Shown here piece by piece: positions 22,869 through 34,848 of a stretch of DNA of 64,000 nucleotides. Each line of letters starts with the position of its first letter. Position 1 is the stretch's first letter. Source of the DNA: Pseudisothecium myosuroides (taxonomy: Eukaryota; Streptophyta; Bryopsida; Hypnales; Lembophyllaceae). The stretch lies in NCBI GenBank assembly GCA_951799445.1, contig OX637296.1, positions 19,530,001-19,594,000 on the forward strand, in the 5' to 3' direction. The position numbers and the translations under genes were made by a program. Under the pieces are notes generated by a model. It was not told where the DNA came from. It saw only the letters and a program-made list of their open reading frames with translations, and searched no databases.

Positions 22869-24644
22869 ATGCCTCAACTCTGCAAGAGCATAACAGGGCC
22901 GTCTAGTTCCTCCGGAGTAGAAGTTAAACTCCAGAAGGTGAGTCCGGTCATTCCCTCAGGAGAGGAGGAGAAGGCCAACCTCATGGAGGATCTCGCCACG
23001 ATGGGTTGCGGAGGACTGATAGACAAACTCTGGGGGTTTAGAGAGGAACGGATGATTCGAGAGCTGTTGGGAAAACTCTCAAATCAGTTCGACAACACCA
23101 TCCGCGGAATTCCGAGCAGTTGGACGGAAGAGATGTGGAGGTCTGTATACGACTTCCGGTTGGGAGGCCGAGGGATGGCCACCTCGAAGGAAGGATACAC
23201 CCGGGGGAAGTTCCGGAGCAACGTGGACTCGAAGGATGGGCATGCGGTCATGGACTGTTTGGACGACCGGCATCGCAATCTTTTGCAGTTTCTGGTTCCG
23301 ATCATCCACCCGGAGAAGCCAACGAGGGTGACGATAGCCATCAGGAACCTAATTTTTGGAGCCCTGAGCGGGGAACGGGAAGTGGACTGGGCCCGGATCT
23401 TTTCCGATCTGGTAGGTCGTCTGGTTCCAAAGATCGGAGGAAGTAGGCCTACACCACTGAGCCCCTACATCTTCCATCTTTACAAGCACAACCAGCTCCT
23501 TACGGACACAGAGGAGAAGGAGTGGAATACTTAGGAGGTGCTCCTGAAGTATGGGGAATCGGAAACGGAGGACGAGCAGGAGGACGGATCCGGTTTCGAT
23601 GAAGAAGAAGAAGAGGAGCAACACCGGCCGCAGAACAAGCGGCAGAAGACGACGCCTCCTCACCGGAGAGGAACCCCAACCCCTCCGGATGAGACATCCG
23701 ACCCAGGTGGGAAGAGACCGGAATTTGAAGGACCGGGTTCTTCCGGATTGGATCCGAAGGATCCGTTCAACCAGCTGATCAACATCCTAAGTGATGTGCG
23801 AGTGGACTGGGCGGTCAAGAAGTTGGTTCTGACCCAGATCGGAGAGTTGGTGGGCGCACCAGCGGATAGCAACCTCGCGGCAGTGGTTGCAAAGTACATC
23901 TCCAGCCCGGATGAGATTCGGAAGCAAGAAGCGGAGATTCGACGACTTCAGGAGGAAGTCGAGACGTTGAAGACAGAACTTTTCGTCCTCAAGGAGGACA
24001 TGACCACCACACAGGAGATGGCGGAGGCAACACGGAAAGTAGCGGAGGAGGTGAAGGCCACTTTTGGGGAAACCGGAGAGGCCGCCACCAAGGCAAAACT
24101 ATTTGACGAAGGAGTACTCAGGGACAAGAAGTTATCCAGAGCCCAATTGGTTTGGATCTTGACTGACTACTCTGAAAAGGTAGAATTGGTGATGGTGGAA
24201 GCACGGGAGGCGGCAGACCGGATGGAAGTAAGCAGCCGGAAGCTGACCGGATCCGCGTTTTCCAGGGAGTTCTGTCTTTCGGACCTCTCGCTACCGGAAT
24301 CTTTTCCGGTTGGTGGCACCCAAGGAGAGGGGAGGGATCGTACTCCCTAGTCGAAGAAGAGCGGACGGAAACTCGCGAACACCATCAATTTAGATTCGTC
24401 ACCAGGGTCTGATCTTCCAGAACGTGAAGCCGGGGAGCGGAACCGGAATCTAACGGAAGTCTTCGACCAGCTGGGAATGGAAACACCCAAGAGTCCCACA
24501 CTGAACCAGGGTCAGAATCAAAGTATGGATCAGACCCCGGATCAGGGTGCAGATCAAGGCCCAGATCAAAGCGTGGACCAAGGTTTGGACCAAGTTATGG
24601 ACGAAGGAACGGATCAAGGAGTAGATCCGGTTATGATAGGATAG
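22869..24644 (+). pseudogene. gag-like protein frame with two in-frame TAG codons
   Basis: From ATG 22869 (MPQLCKSITGPSSSS) one frame runs 592 codons to TAG 24642. It is broken only by TAG at 23532-23534 and TAG at 24348-24350. The first 222 codons form a globular-looking part (GMATSKEGYTRGKFRSNVDS, FLVPIIHPEKPTRVTIAIRN, IFSDLVGRLVPKIGG) that resembles the unassigned N-terminal domains of plant retroelement proteins. Next come an acidic region with EEEEEE and a KR-rich stretch (NKRQKTTPP), a coiled coil (KQEAEIRRLQEEVETLKTEL), and, after the second TAG, a tail of DQ repeats (DQGADQGPDQSVDQGLDQ). No zinc knuckle was seen. Both stops could arise from CAG by C-to-T change. I cannot name the family. 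Confidence 0.6.
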
Positions 24645-27600
24645 GTAGGAATTAGTTTTGTAAATATTTGTTAGGATGGACCGGACCGGATTTGATCCGG
24701 TTTGTCTACTTAGGATTGGATGTTATCCGGTCTGACCGGCTCAGCAGGGACCGAAAGTTCCGCGCGGACTTCTGGGGCCCCTTTTTGTTGACTTTGACTT
24801 TTAAAATGTATATAAGTCAATCTCTGCGAAGGAGATTGGGAGTCTTTTCTCTTGAGTTTTCTTGCATTTTCTATTAGTTTCTTGTTGTACGTCTCTCCCG
24901 TGCATGGCAGGGCTGTTTGGTGAGGAATTAGGAAGATGCATGCAGATTCTAGAGTGATTTCTCCCCTTGGTATTACTGTTTGCTCTTACGTGCAAGTGAG
25001 TGGGTATTCTAAGTGTTGGAAGTGGATTTCAGTTCCTCAGCACTTCTAAAGTTCAGGATTCCGGGCGAGAAAGCCGTTGTTAGGCTAGGCGGATAGGGAA
25101 GGATTTCTTAGTCGCGCTAGAGCTCCTGGGTAGGAAATCCGGTTGAGTGTCCGATCTCCTGTGAGGTCTCGCTGCCCTAGCTGGTAAACGGAAGAACTTT
25201 AGCTGATGTTGGAACGGACGGATTCACTTGTAACTGCCTAACTTTGTACGGAGGGAACTTGGTGTCAAGGTCGTTGTAGTATGAGAGGATCGTACGGGGG
25301 GTCTTTGTGTGACCTGCAAACCGGATTGCTATCCGGGTGGCTGTGAGAGATCAAACTGGATCCGAGCTAGTGTAGGAAGTAGCAGAATAGAGAAGTGGGT
25401 CTTCAGCCACTATAAGTCACGGAAGGAGTGGCGGGCCTGCCACTTTCAAAAGCAAGCGGCGAACCCTCTGATGGTGAAACAGAGGCTAAACTAAACCGGA
25501 TTGAAGTAAGAGTGCGTGTGAGAGGACCAGAACGGATCGATCCAGAGGAGTTCCAAGATCGGAAATTAGAAGATTCTGGGTTGTGGTAGTTTTACAGGAC
25601 CGGATAGCTGGACAGACCGGAAGCGATAGAGAAAGGTCTGGTCGTAGTTCTCTGTATTTTGATGTTTCCGGTTTTAGATCCAGAACCGGAAAGTAGAAAT
25701 TGGATACTGACTGAGCTTAAGTTGGGAATAGAGCTAGACACTTCACAGAATCTCGTGGATTCGATCTTTAGAGTCATTTTGTTATACTTTAGAGTGGTTT
25801 TTGGGAGTATAACAGGGAATTTACTTACTCTGTGCTGCGACACCAATGGAACTCCACCGCATGCCATACTAACATTCCCAACAAGACCTTCAAATCTTGG
25901 AGGCACTTTTAAAGCACCTCCAAATGCATGACATGCAAAGACAATTCGAGAATCTTCCTTACTCAAGATTTGAACATCATGAGTATAAATCTCATGATTG
26001 ACATGAAATGAAGTTGACTTCTCAAATACACGACGATTTTGAGAAGTGACAATGCACATGCTACCTTCCTTGAGCATTTTGCATGACATCATATAATCCA
26101 TCTCATTGTCATCACGAACATCATCCAAAACCAAAAGAAATCGTTTTGTAAATAACCTTTCCTCAAGAATAACCTTACCCTTTTATTTATCTACAATATT
26201 TTGCAGTGACTCATTCTCACACAAGTCCTTGAAAATGTGATTTTGGACACTTGTCAAACCACCTTGATTCACCTTCTCGACCACATCTTCCACATAACAT
26301 CTTGCATCAATTCTTCGCCCCAATTGGTTGTATAACTCCCGAGCCAAAGTGGATTTTCCAATTCCACCCATTCCCCACAATCCCAACATCAACACTTTCT
26401 TCTCATCAAGTACTTGAATGATATTCGTAGCAACTTGCTTCACGCCCACAATATGATCACCCACATCTAAGGGAAGTGACTTATTTGCCAATTCCAAAAT
26501 CATTCCAACAACCTCAAGCACCAGGTCCTTGTCCAACCTACAAACAATTTGAAACAAATTTCATTAACACCAACTACAATGTCAAGTTTAACGACAATAC
26601 TCTTTATAACACATAAGCACTCTTCATGACACTCTTCATAACCACATAGTACAAATGCACATACTTACCTTTTGTCTCCCGCTTTGTGCTCCCAACCATT
26701 GAGCTTGGAAGCTGTTTTCAAATCAACCCTCCATTCTTCAATCAAAGTCGTATCATGCCTCTCTATCAATTTTGTAAATCCACCAGCCAATTGACCATTT
26801 TCTGGAAAACTCACTTCCCATGGCTGAACTCTGTAAAAGATTGGAAACACCTTCACTAAAAGACACTCCAACATTGCATGTAACTCTTTCAAATACCACT
26901 CCGATTGAGTAAAATCCTTTGAGAAGATAACTAGGGCTAGAGGTATTGTTTGAATAGTATGATCAATGCATTTCCAAGCATCTTGACCTTTGCCAATGGA
27001 TATGCAATCCAAAAAGGGATTCAACCCAGCTCTTTTCAAAGCTTCGTACAAATAGCCCGCAAAGCATGTCTTGGTGTCAGGGCCTCTATGACTTATGAAA
27101 ACATCATAGTTTCCAAATTCATCTGTACAACAACCAATGATCAATCTTATTGACAAATCAACAATTCATCATTATATATTTAAAATTGCACTTGAAATTC
27201 ACCATTAAAAAATACAAGTCATGATACTAGAAGCACAATAGGAAAAAGAAAGGTCAATAGTGATATACCTTCAAGTGCGCACAATTTCTTGGAATGCTCA
27301 ACACCATTCTCCATAGTGCTTGTTATGCCTCACCACTACAAAATTGAATTTAGTAACTACAAATTCAAGAAAAGAAGATAATACTAGTTTATATTTCACC
27401 AACCCCACATAAAAAAAGAGCTATTTCTTCTTGCCATCTTTGAGTCCCAAGTTCACAAAAGGAATTTTGTCAACACAATATACGTGACACATGAAAAAAT
27501 CTAGAAGGTACTTGAATATTCTCAAATGTTGTCAAATTGCATTTCTATATGTAGCACTTTACACTTCATGAGTTACAAGATGTCAATGTAGTAAAATTGT

Positions 27601-27839
27601 ATGCTACAAAAAGGGATTGCAAACCACGTTACATTTGGTATGTACTAGGTGAATCAAGGAAGAACTAATCCCAAGAGTAGCTATAGTCCTTCTTGAAATC
27701 ACCATAAAGAATCCCTTAAAAAAAAATATGTATATTTCTTTCAAGTATACACAAAGAAGATTTGCCAACCTGGACCTCATATGCCCAACTTGTAAAAAAA
27801 AGTCAAACCTCTTAGAAACTCACAAAAATATGCCATTAG

Positions 27840-27887
27840 ATGTCAATAGATTTCATCATATGTCAATAGATTTCATCATATGTCAAT
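27840..27887. repeat. 20-bp direct tandem repeat, 2.4 copies
   Basis: ATGTCAATAGATTTCATCAT occurs twice in tandem plus ATGTCAAT, ending 9 bases before a piggyBac-like TTAA end. Confidence 0.9.
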
Positions 27888-27895
27888 ATTGTGAT

Positions 27896-28791
27896 TTAAC
27901 CCCTAAGGACCATTATCCCCTTGGAGGACAATGTGGATTTTTGGCAAGTTCCTATCAACCTATTATTTCTAAAACTTATTGAAGCTTTTTCATAAGATAG
28001 AAAAACTGATTAGCTTTCTATGAAAATAATTTTTATTTCAATTGGTGACTAAGAGCAAACGTTCCACCAAAAAAGACCCACAAAAATTTGAAATAAAAGT
28101 TAATTTTTTTTGTTTTTTGTAAATTGTATTTTTGTCTACATGGAAAGCTGTGATTCCTTCCATTTGGATTTGTGATGTGAAAGTTAGGGAGCATTTTTTT
28201 GCAAGCAATCAAAGCATCTTTTTGAAAAAATAACATGTAGAATTCACTTTGGGGTTCAATTTTTACATTTTTTCAAAACAAAAAGTTCTAAAAGATTAAT
28301 TTTGATTGTTAAAACAATCTCACCATTGGGATAAGTATGTTTTAATTCCATCTTAGAGCTATTAATGATTTAGTTTTTTCTTCTACCACGTATCTTTGTC
28401 ATTTTAACATTTTTTTAATGAATAAAAATCATGTTATTTTTCAACTTTTATTATTTTTATTTTCTCAACTTAATTCTTCATGATGGAACAATTTAAATTC
28501 AAAATCTGTAGTGCAAAATTCTTATGTTAAGAACATTCAAAAGTCTTGTAAACTAATTTGAATAGATGCCAAAGAACATGATTTCTTCACTTTGAACACA
28601 TTTATCCTGCAAGCTATGTGGTCCGAGTGCCTAAAACTTTTACCAAACATTCTTGTACTAGTATATTACAAGATTCTATCCTAGATGTGGAAAAAAAAAT
28701 CCATTTTAAATTGTTTTTCTCTTTGCACTAGAAATGGCAGTTTTGAGAGGTTTTTGACAAAAGAAAACAAGCCTTGGTTCTTAGAGGTTAA
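27896..28791. mobile_element. piggyBac-like non-autonomous element, 896 bp
   Basis: TTAA flanks are at 27896-27899 and 28788-28791. The ends are TTAACCCCTAAGGACCA and, reversed, TTAACCTCTAAGAACCA. The interior parallels 15371-16310: GTATTTTTGTCTACATGGAA, TTCCATTTGGATTTGTGATG, CAATCTCACCATTGGGAT, GAAATGGCAGTTTTGAG. The copy is diverged and has no transposase. Confidence 0.75.
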
Positions 28792-29703
28792 GGTAGAGAC
28801 ACCCAAATGCGCTAGGTGCCTAAAAGTTCCACTTAATCAAATGCTCTCAATACATACATCTCCTAAATCAATATGTACCAATTGTTGAAGAAATAATCTT
28901 AGAATATCTATGAAAAAAATTTGATCCCTCGTAACTTCTATATAAGGTATCCAAATGATGCAATCTATGGTACTTTGGAATCTCCTTTCAAAAATCAATT
29001 AGAATACATATAACTTTTATCAATATTAATAGAAATTGTGCACAATAGAGAAAATAGTTGATTTAAGAGTTCCTACTTTAATGCTAACATCCATTAAATT
29101 GGGGACAAATCCAAAATTGTTCTTGCAAACTTGGAAACCTATTTGAGAAACCAATCATGGCTCATAATACCATTTCTTGATTAATTTAGACAATCCACCA
29201 TGCCATGAAACCATATATCTTGGGCTCATTTTACAACAAATTGAAAGGAGCATGGATTTTGGTTTAAAAGAGGCATTTTAAACCCTTATGTCTATAAGAG
29301 GTTTTGGAATGGATAAATTTTACAACCCCAATTTCAAAGTGTTGACTAAGGGCTCAAAAGGACTCAAGCCTTACACAAATTTGGTCTCTTCAATTCTTCC
29401 GAAGTAGTATAGCCCCCTATTCAAGCAATCTCATACACAACACTTCTAATTTCAAAGCTAATCTTCTTAGAGAATAGTTAGAATGCACATTAGATTGGCA
29501 GGAATAAAAATATTCAATCTAGTTCATTGTCCAATCCATAGAGATGATTTGATGCACGAATCATGCTTGCCTAATGGAACACAATATTCACCTACATCTA
29601 AATATTTGGAGCAGAAAAAAGAATACAACAAAATTCATCTTCAAGATTTTCAAATGTCTGATTCATCAACTTTGTAGGTTGCTTTTATTCCATGTGACCA
29701 TCT
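28792..29703. other. Intergenic stretch, nothing recognised
   Basis: AT-rich sequence between two piggyBac-like elements. Frames of about 64 codons (e.g. 29483-29677 on the plus strand) have no family resemblance. Confidence 0.4.
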
Positions 29704-30446
29704 TTAACCCCTAAATGTAAACACTGCGTTTTTTTGGCAACATAGTGATTTTGGGCAGTTCACTATAAATGGAGTTTTTATTTTTTTTCTTTGAAAATTT
29801 CACACAATATGTGCCCAAGGGGTAGCTTGAAAGCCCAACAATTTTCATAACTTTTGACTTCATGGTTAAAAAATTATTGCATGATCTGTGATTTTCATTA
29901 CTCGGTGGGTAGCCTCAAAAAACTTCTTTAAAAATCACTTTTAATAAAAAAATAAAAATTTGAAATTGGTTCTTCAGATTTATATCTACGTGGGAAGCTT
30001 TGAATCATTCCATTTGGATTAACGAGTCAAAAGTTATGAAGAGTTTAGTTTGCGGGTAGTTATGGCTTTCAAAGACTCCATACGTGCCCCGCAAACTAAA
30101 ACTCCTCATAACTTTTGACTCGTTAATCCAAATGGAATGATTCAAAGCTTCCCACGTAGATAAAAATCTATAGAACCAATTTCAAATTTTTATTTCTTTT
30201 AAAAGTGGTTTTTGAAGAAGTTTTTTGAGTTGCCCAGGTTGCCCGCCGAGTAATGAAAATCACATATCATGCAATAACTTTTTAACCATGAAGTCAAAAG
30301 TTATGAAAATTATTGGGCCTTAAAGCTACTCCTTGGGCACATATTGTGTAAAATTTTCAAAGAAAACAAAACAAAACTCCACTTGTAATGAGTTGCCCAA
30401 AATCGCTATGTTGCCAAAAAACGGTATTTGGGCATTTAGGGGTTAA
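29704..30446. mobile_element. piggyBac-like foldback element, 743 bp
   Basis: TTAA flanks are at 29704-29707 and 30443-30446. The ends are TTAACCCCTAAATGTAAAC and, reversed, TTAACCCCTAAATGCCCAA. Almost the whole element is an inverted repeat: 29704 to about 30060 pairs with about 30090 to 30446. Paired blocks include GCAACATAGTGATTTTGGGC, CATAACTTTTGACTTCATGG, GAAAATCACATATCATGCAA and TCAAAAGTTATGAAGAG. The spacer is about 30 bases (TATGGCTTTCAAAGACTCCA region). A transcript would form a hairpin with roughly 350-bp arms. Confidence 0.8.
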
Positions 30447-31493
30447 CATAAGTCATCATATCGATATATGATAAATATTAAGATTCCAATATCTTCAATG
30501 TGCATTCATAGTGGAAACTCAAAAATGCATTATCCATTGTAGTTAGTGATTATAAATACAGTTCAAAAAATAGTATTGAGTACCATAAAGAGAGCAACAA
30601 TGTAGAAGAGATCTAAGAGTTTGTACAAAGATGTAAGTCAATAAAAAATGTTCAGAGTTATCCTTAAATTCAAATTCAAAGAAGACGTGCACAGCTTGTT
30701 CAAAGAGAAAGACAAGATTGACCTAACGAGGAATGCTGAGAAGAGGTGTTGGCAAGTCTTATTTGGTTACCTTAAGCTTTTGAAGTTGAAAGAGCACTTT
30801 GATGGAAGAATCCGCATGCTTGCCAGAACCAGCTGCTAGCTAAAAACTCCACCATAATCAACACGATTATCCAAGAATATATATCCACTAAATAACGCTC
30901 CAAAATGTCAGGTGCTGAACCGCAAGTCCGCAACCCAAAATGCAAGACTTCACTGCTACTGTCAATGCTTGGAATGCATCATGCAGAGCACTAAGAGCTC
31001 CAAGTCGGGCTCCAAGAAAGGCTCCAAGTGGGCTCCAAGCAAAGCTTTAAGCACGCAAAATGCTTCAAAAGAGGCACTACAACTTTGCAATGAGGAGAAG
31101 AGATACTCGACGAGGCGACCTGGTCAAAAAATCCGAGGCAAGCCCGAACCAGCGAAAGTCGAGGGCAGGACACCGGGCAGGAAGTTGTCAAAAAACTGGT
31201 CCTACCTGGAAGTACGAAAATCGTGCCCATGTGCCCATGTTCAAGGACCACCAGATGAGCGTACTTTCCTACTTTTGGTCGGTCCAATGGGGAGAGTCTT
31301 GCTTTTGCGTGCCATTGACTGAAGCCTAAGCATGCATTGAATTTGAGTTTGCTCCTGGGCTACACATGTTTCCAAGAGTATTATATCAATACCGTAGTAG
31401 GGAGTACTAAGTTAAATAAAACTTTGGCGTCGGGCCGTTCCCACTTGGTGTTACAGGTGTTCTTAATGGCTGCTATTACATTAAAAAAACATG
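30447..31493. other. Intergenic stretch with unassigned frames
   Basis: A plus-strand frame at 30912-31322 contains a GCTCCAAG-rich run (about 30995-31045) coding SSKSGSKKGSKWAPSK. The antisense frame is equally open, there is no homology, and codon use is uninformative, so I do not call a gene. Confidence 0.35.
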
Positions 31494-31495
31494 TA

Positions 31496-32354
31496 CAGTC
31501 AGACCTCGATAAGTGTTAAAACTCAATATGTTTTATGGAGATTTCTGCTCCTTTAAAATTAAGACTAGTAAGTGTTATGTGTTAAGTGTTACGCAATGTC
31601 ACGCTCCCGACTTTGTTAATTTTACCTCGGTAAGTGATAAGTTTCCAAAAAAAGGCTTTTCGTAAGAGCCATTGCTTGGGGGGAGATAATTTTGAAGTAA
31701 AGTAATAGTTTCTAGTTGCAAAGTGACTCTAGATGTCCATTCTAGAAACAAACTGATAGGTAGATGTATTTTTAAGTTCATAAACTAAAAGATCATATAT
31801 TTTAACATGAATGTTCAAGAGTATTTAAATTATGAGCTCAAGTTTGATTTGAATAACCCTTATCAGCCCACTGATGAAGAAATTATTGAAATGCTTCCAT
31901 CTCAACAACAAGGTAGTGAACACGAAGATAGTGATCTTGATGAAGCTAATCCTCACGATATAGTAGAAGGGGTTGTAGGCTTTAAAGATGTAGATAGTGC
32001 TCTTCAAAATTTGAAGAAGTTTTTGGAGCAAAGACCTAATGACACCATGTTATCTATTAGGAATATTGAAGCACTAAAAAAGGAAGTAGAATCTTGGCGT
32101 GTAGCAGAAACTCGCCAAAGTACTATTGATTCATTCTTTCGACAGACTTAGATGAATAATGAATCGATATTTTGTAATTTCATCCATTTTTTCTATAAAT
32201 GTTATGTATTTACCTTTTTAATTCTTCTAAGTGTTATTTTTTATAAGTGTTACAAATCATCGGCATCACCCTCTATAAGTGTTATGTGTTACTAGTGTCT
32301 AAGTGTTAACTAAAAGTATGCTCCCAACCCCTAACACTTATCGAGGTCTGACTG
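31496..32354. mobile_element. pogo-like (Tc1/mariner) element, 859 bp
   Basis: Perfect 23-bp inverted repeats beginning CAGTCAGACCTCGATAAGTG sit between TA dinucleotides (31494-31495 and 32355-32356). CAGT..ACCTCGAT resembles termini of the pogo/Tigger group. Subterminal TAAGTGTTA motifs recur at both ends. Inside is a short frame that looks like the C-terminal tail of a pogo-type transposase, so this is a deletion derivative. Perfect repeats suggest comparatively recent activity. Confidence 0.85.
31807..32151 (+). CDS. C-terminal remnant of a pogo-type transposase
   Basis: The 114-residue frame begins MNVQEYLNYE, holds the acidic stretch PTDEEIIEMLPS and SEHEDSDLDEANP, and ends RQSTIDSFFRQT. 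An acidic EEI segment, a helical segment (ALQNLKKFLEQ) and a final Q.TIxxFF motif are typical of Tigger/jerky-type DDE transposase tails. The HTH and DDE parts are missing, so it cannot cut DNA. It lies inside the element with perfect inverted repeats; whether it is translated is unknown. Confidence 0.6.
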   Translation: MNVQEYLNYELKFDLNNPYQPTDEEIIEMLPSQQQGSEHEDSDLDEANPHDIVEGVVGFKDVDSALQNLKKFLEQRPNDTMLSIRNIEALKKEVESWRVAETRQSTIDSFFRQT

Positions 32355-32356
32355 TA

Positions 32357-32805
32357 GTGTTCTCACTTACGTTCTTTAGTATTTGCCGATCCTAACTGGA
32401 ATCTGATGTGTCCACGCGTAAGAGTGGGAATATTATGTAGTTTTTGTACGAATCACGAAGAACTCGCCAGCTTTTATGTAGCACTCAAATCTTCGGAATC
32501 TGAAGATTTGCGCTGAATCCGTGAGGTGTTATGTATCGCTACCCGTTAGCATCTATTAGCTAAAACTCTTCGCATGGAACTCGTCACACTTTGAAGGGAG
32601 CCTTTCGCTATTCGAGGGGAGCACGGTGTTTTTGCAGATGTCGGGGTCGTTCACAGGCTCCAAGCAAAGTTGAATGAAACAAATAATGGGTTTAGGACTA
32701 AACAAGCTAATGAGTTTAAGAACTGATTTGAAGACTTAAATTCCTTCTCTTTAGAAGCTCATTTCTAGTGCAAATGCGTCACGGGAGCAAGGGAACTCTA
32801 GATCA
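32357..32805. other. Intergenic stretch, nothing recognised
   Basis: Moderate-GC sequence between the pogo-like element and the Ca2+-ATPase fragment; no frame could be assigned. Confidence 0.35.
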
Positions 32806-33538
<733 letters not shown>

Positions 33539-34475
33539 TTAACCCTTAAAGGACCGGCATGCGTTTTTTGGATGTATAAAATTTTTGGGTAGGTACGTGT
33601 GACTAGAGATTTCCATTTTTTAAGCTGAAATTTTAATAGAAGGTGGGCGCAAGGAATATCTTTCATATGCACTAAATTTTAGGACATTTGGAAATAGGAG
33701 TCAAAAGTTATGGCCAAACATGTTACTTTTTTTTGTAACTGGGCAGTCTGGGCAGCAAAAAAAAATTGGCAAAAATTTGATATTTTTTTTTCTAATATTT
33801 TTTTCTCGTAGATTATATTTTTGTCTATTTGGGAAGCTTTGATTCATTTCATTTGGATTTGTTATGAGAAAGTAATGGGCATTCTTGTTTTTTGGGCAGT
33901 TAGAGCATCTTCTTAAAAAAAATAACTTGTAGGATTCATTTCTAAATGCTATTTTTGCAATTTAAAAAAAAAAAAATTCTCATGGTTTGGTTTACTTGCT
34001 AGAACAATCTCACCATTGGAATTAGTGTATTTTAATTCCATCTAAAATATATTAATATTTTAGATTTTCCTTCTATCTTGTACCTACTTCTATTTAATAA
34101 ATTTTTTAGGAATGATAATTAAGTTTTTTTGAATATTTTTTTTCCTAGACTCTCAACTCAATTCTCTACTATAAATATTTGAAGCTCAAAACTCTGTAGT
34201 GCAAAAATTTTAAGTTAAAAATGTTTAAAGTCAAAAATTCCAGTCCCGCAATGTGCTGAATTACTTGTTTTTTCCACTTTAAACGCAGATATCTCACAAT
34301 CTGAGCGGTCAAAAATTCTGAAATTTTTTTCACACATTTTCAAACTAGTTAGGTGTAAGATCCTACGGTTAGATGTGCAAAAAAAACATTTTTCAATTTT
34401 TTTACTCCTTGCTATAGAAATGGCAGTTTTGAGTGTTTTTTGGCAAAAAAAAGGCCTTGGGCCTTTAGGGGTTAA
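33539..34475. mobile_element. piggyBac-like non-autonomous element, 937 bp
   Basis: TTAA flanks are at 33539-33542 and 34472-34475. The ends are TTAACCCTTAAAGGACCGGC and, reversed, TTAACCCCTAAAGGCCCAAG. It is the best match to 15371-16310, with almost equal length and long shared blocks (AATAACTTGTAGGATTCATT, CTGGTTCC-free AT-rich core, AAATGGCAGTTTTGAGTG-like right end). It has no coding capacity. Confidence 0.78.
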
Positions 34476-34848
34476 TTCATTTTTCAGAGAAAGAAAAATA
34501 GATGCCAAACGTGACACAAGTGGTTTCATATTTTTTGAAGTTTTTTTTGAATTAGTTAAGAATTTTCAAAGATTTCTGTTGTAAGTACCTATTTGTGATC
34601 CTAGGTCTCCCAAAATGCGTCTACTTGCAACTTCTAAAGTAATTTGAGGAAATCAAGGCCAATGATTGGCTTGTTGCAATAAAGAATACTTTTTTTTTCC
34701 GATTGAATCAATGGCTAAAGTGGTCCATTCAAGGACCACTTCATATCCATTCAGTACCATTTTATAGGAACGGTTTGAAGAGGAGGGTCGCTTTTACAAC
34801 ACATTACCTTACGTTGGCATCAGTTCCAAAACGTCCACATCTTCAAAC

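Larger units (their letters stand above)
22378..25842 (+). mobile_element. 3,465-bp gag-like element inserted in gene C
   Basis: The ends are TGTCG and CGACA. They are flanked by CCAAC (22373-22377) and CCAAT (25843-25847), a 5-bp duplication with one mismatch. Removing the element joins CGGVPLV to LKVCG in frame, so the boundaries are secure. TG..CA ends with a 5-bp duplication suit an LTR-retrotransposon family, but no LTR pair is visible: the first 430 and last 1,200 bases do not align by eye. It could be a defective derivative, a large solo LTR carrying a gene, or another class. It is GC-richer than its surroundings and rich in CCGGA motifs. The only long frame is gag-like. No protease, integrase, RT or transposase was seen. 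Confidence 0.8.
19417..27314 (-). pseudogene. TNL gene C: TIR-NB-ARC-LRR split by a transposable element
   Basis: Exon 1 (27314-27269) starts at ATG and encodes 15 residues (MENGVEHSKKLCALE). Exon 2 (27122-26669) encodes the TIR: YDVFISHRGPDTK, LVIFSKDF and SEWYLKELHAM, which includes the conserved glutamate. Exon 3 begins at 26537: P-loop GLWGMGGIGKST, kinase-2 FLLVLDDV, RNBS-B CIVTSQNR, then CGGVPLV, where a 3,465-bp element intervenes. The frame resumes at 22376 with LKVCGSLL, then ISYDSL, FLDIACALLG and CMHDHLRDMGR, up to a donor at 21947. The LRR exon runs 21660-19417. Lesions besides the insertion are a TAA at 26183-26185 (between NIVDK and KGKVILEE) and a TAG at 21984-21986 (between GICEHL and GSESLALL). 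I infer a null allele, though a TIR-only transcript from exons 1-2 remains possible. Confidence 0.85.

Noticed and set aside
22378..25842. A standard LTR retrotransposon with paired LTRs
   Set aside because: The two terminal regions do not align by eye (only a TGTAAATWTTTGTT match near 22385 and 24659) and no pol text was seen.
30912..31322. 136-codon plus-strand frame rich in SKSGSKKGSK
   Set aside because: The opposite strand is also open (98 codons), the content stems from a GCTCCAAG run, and no family matches.
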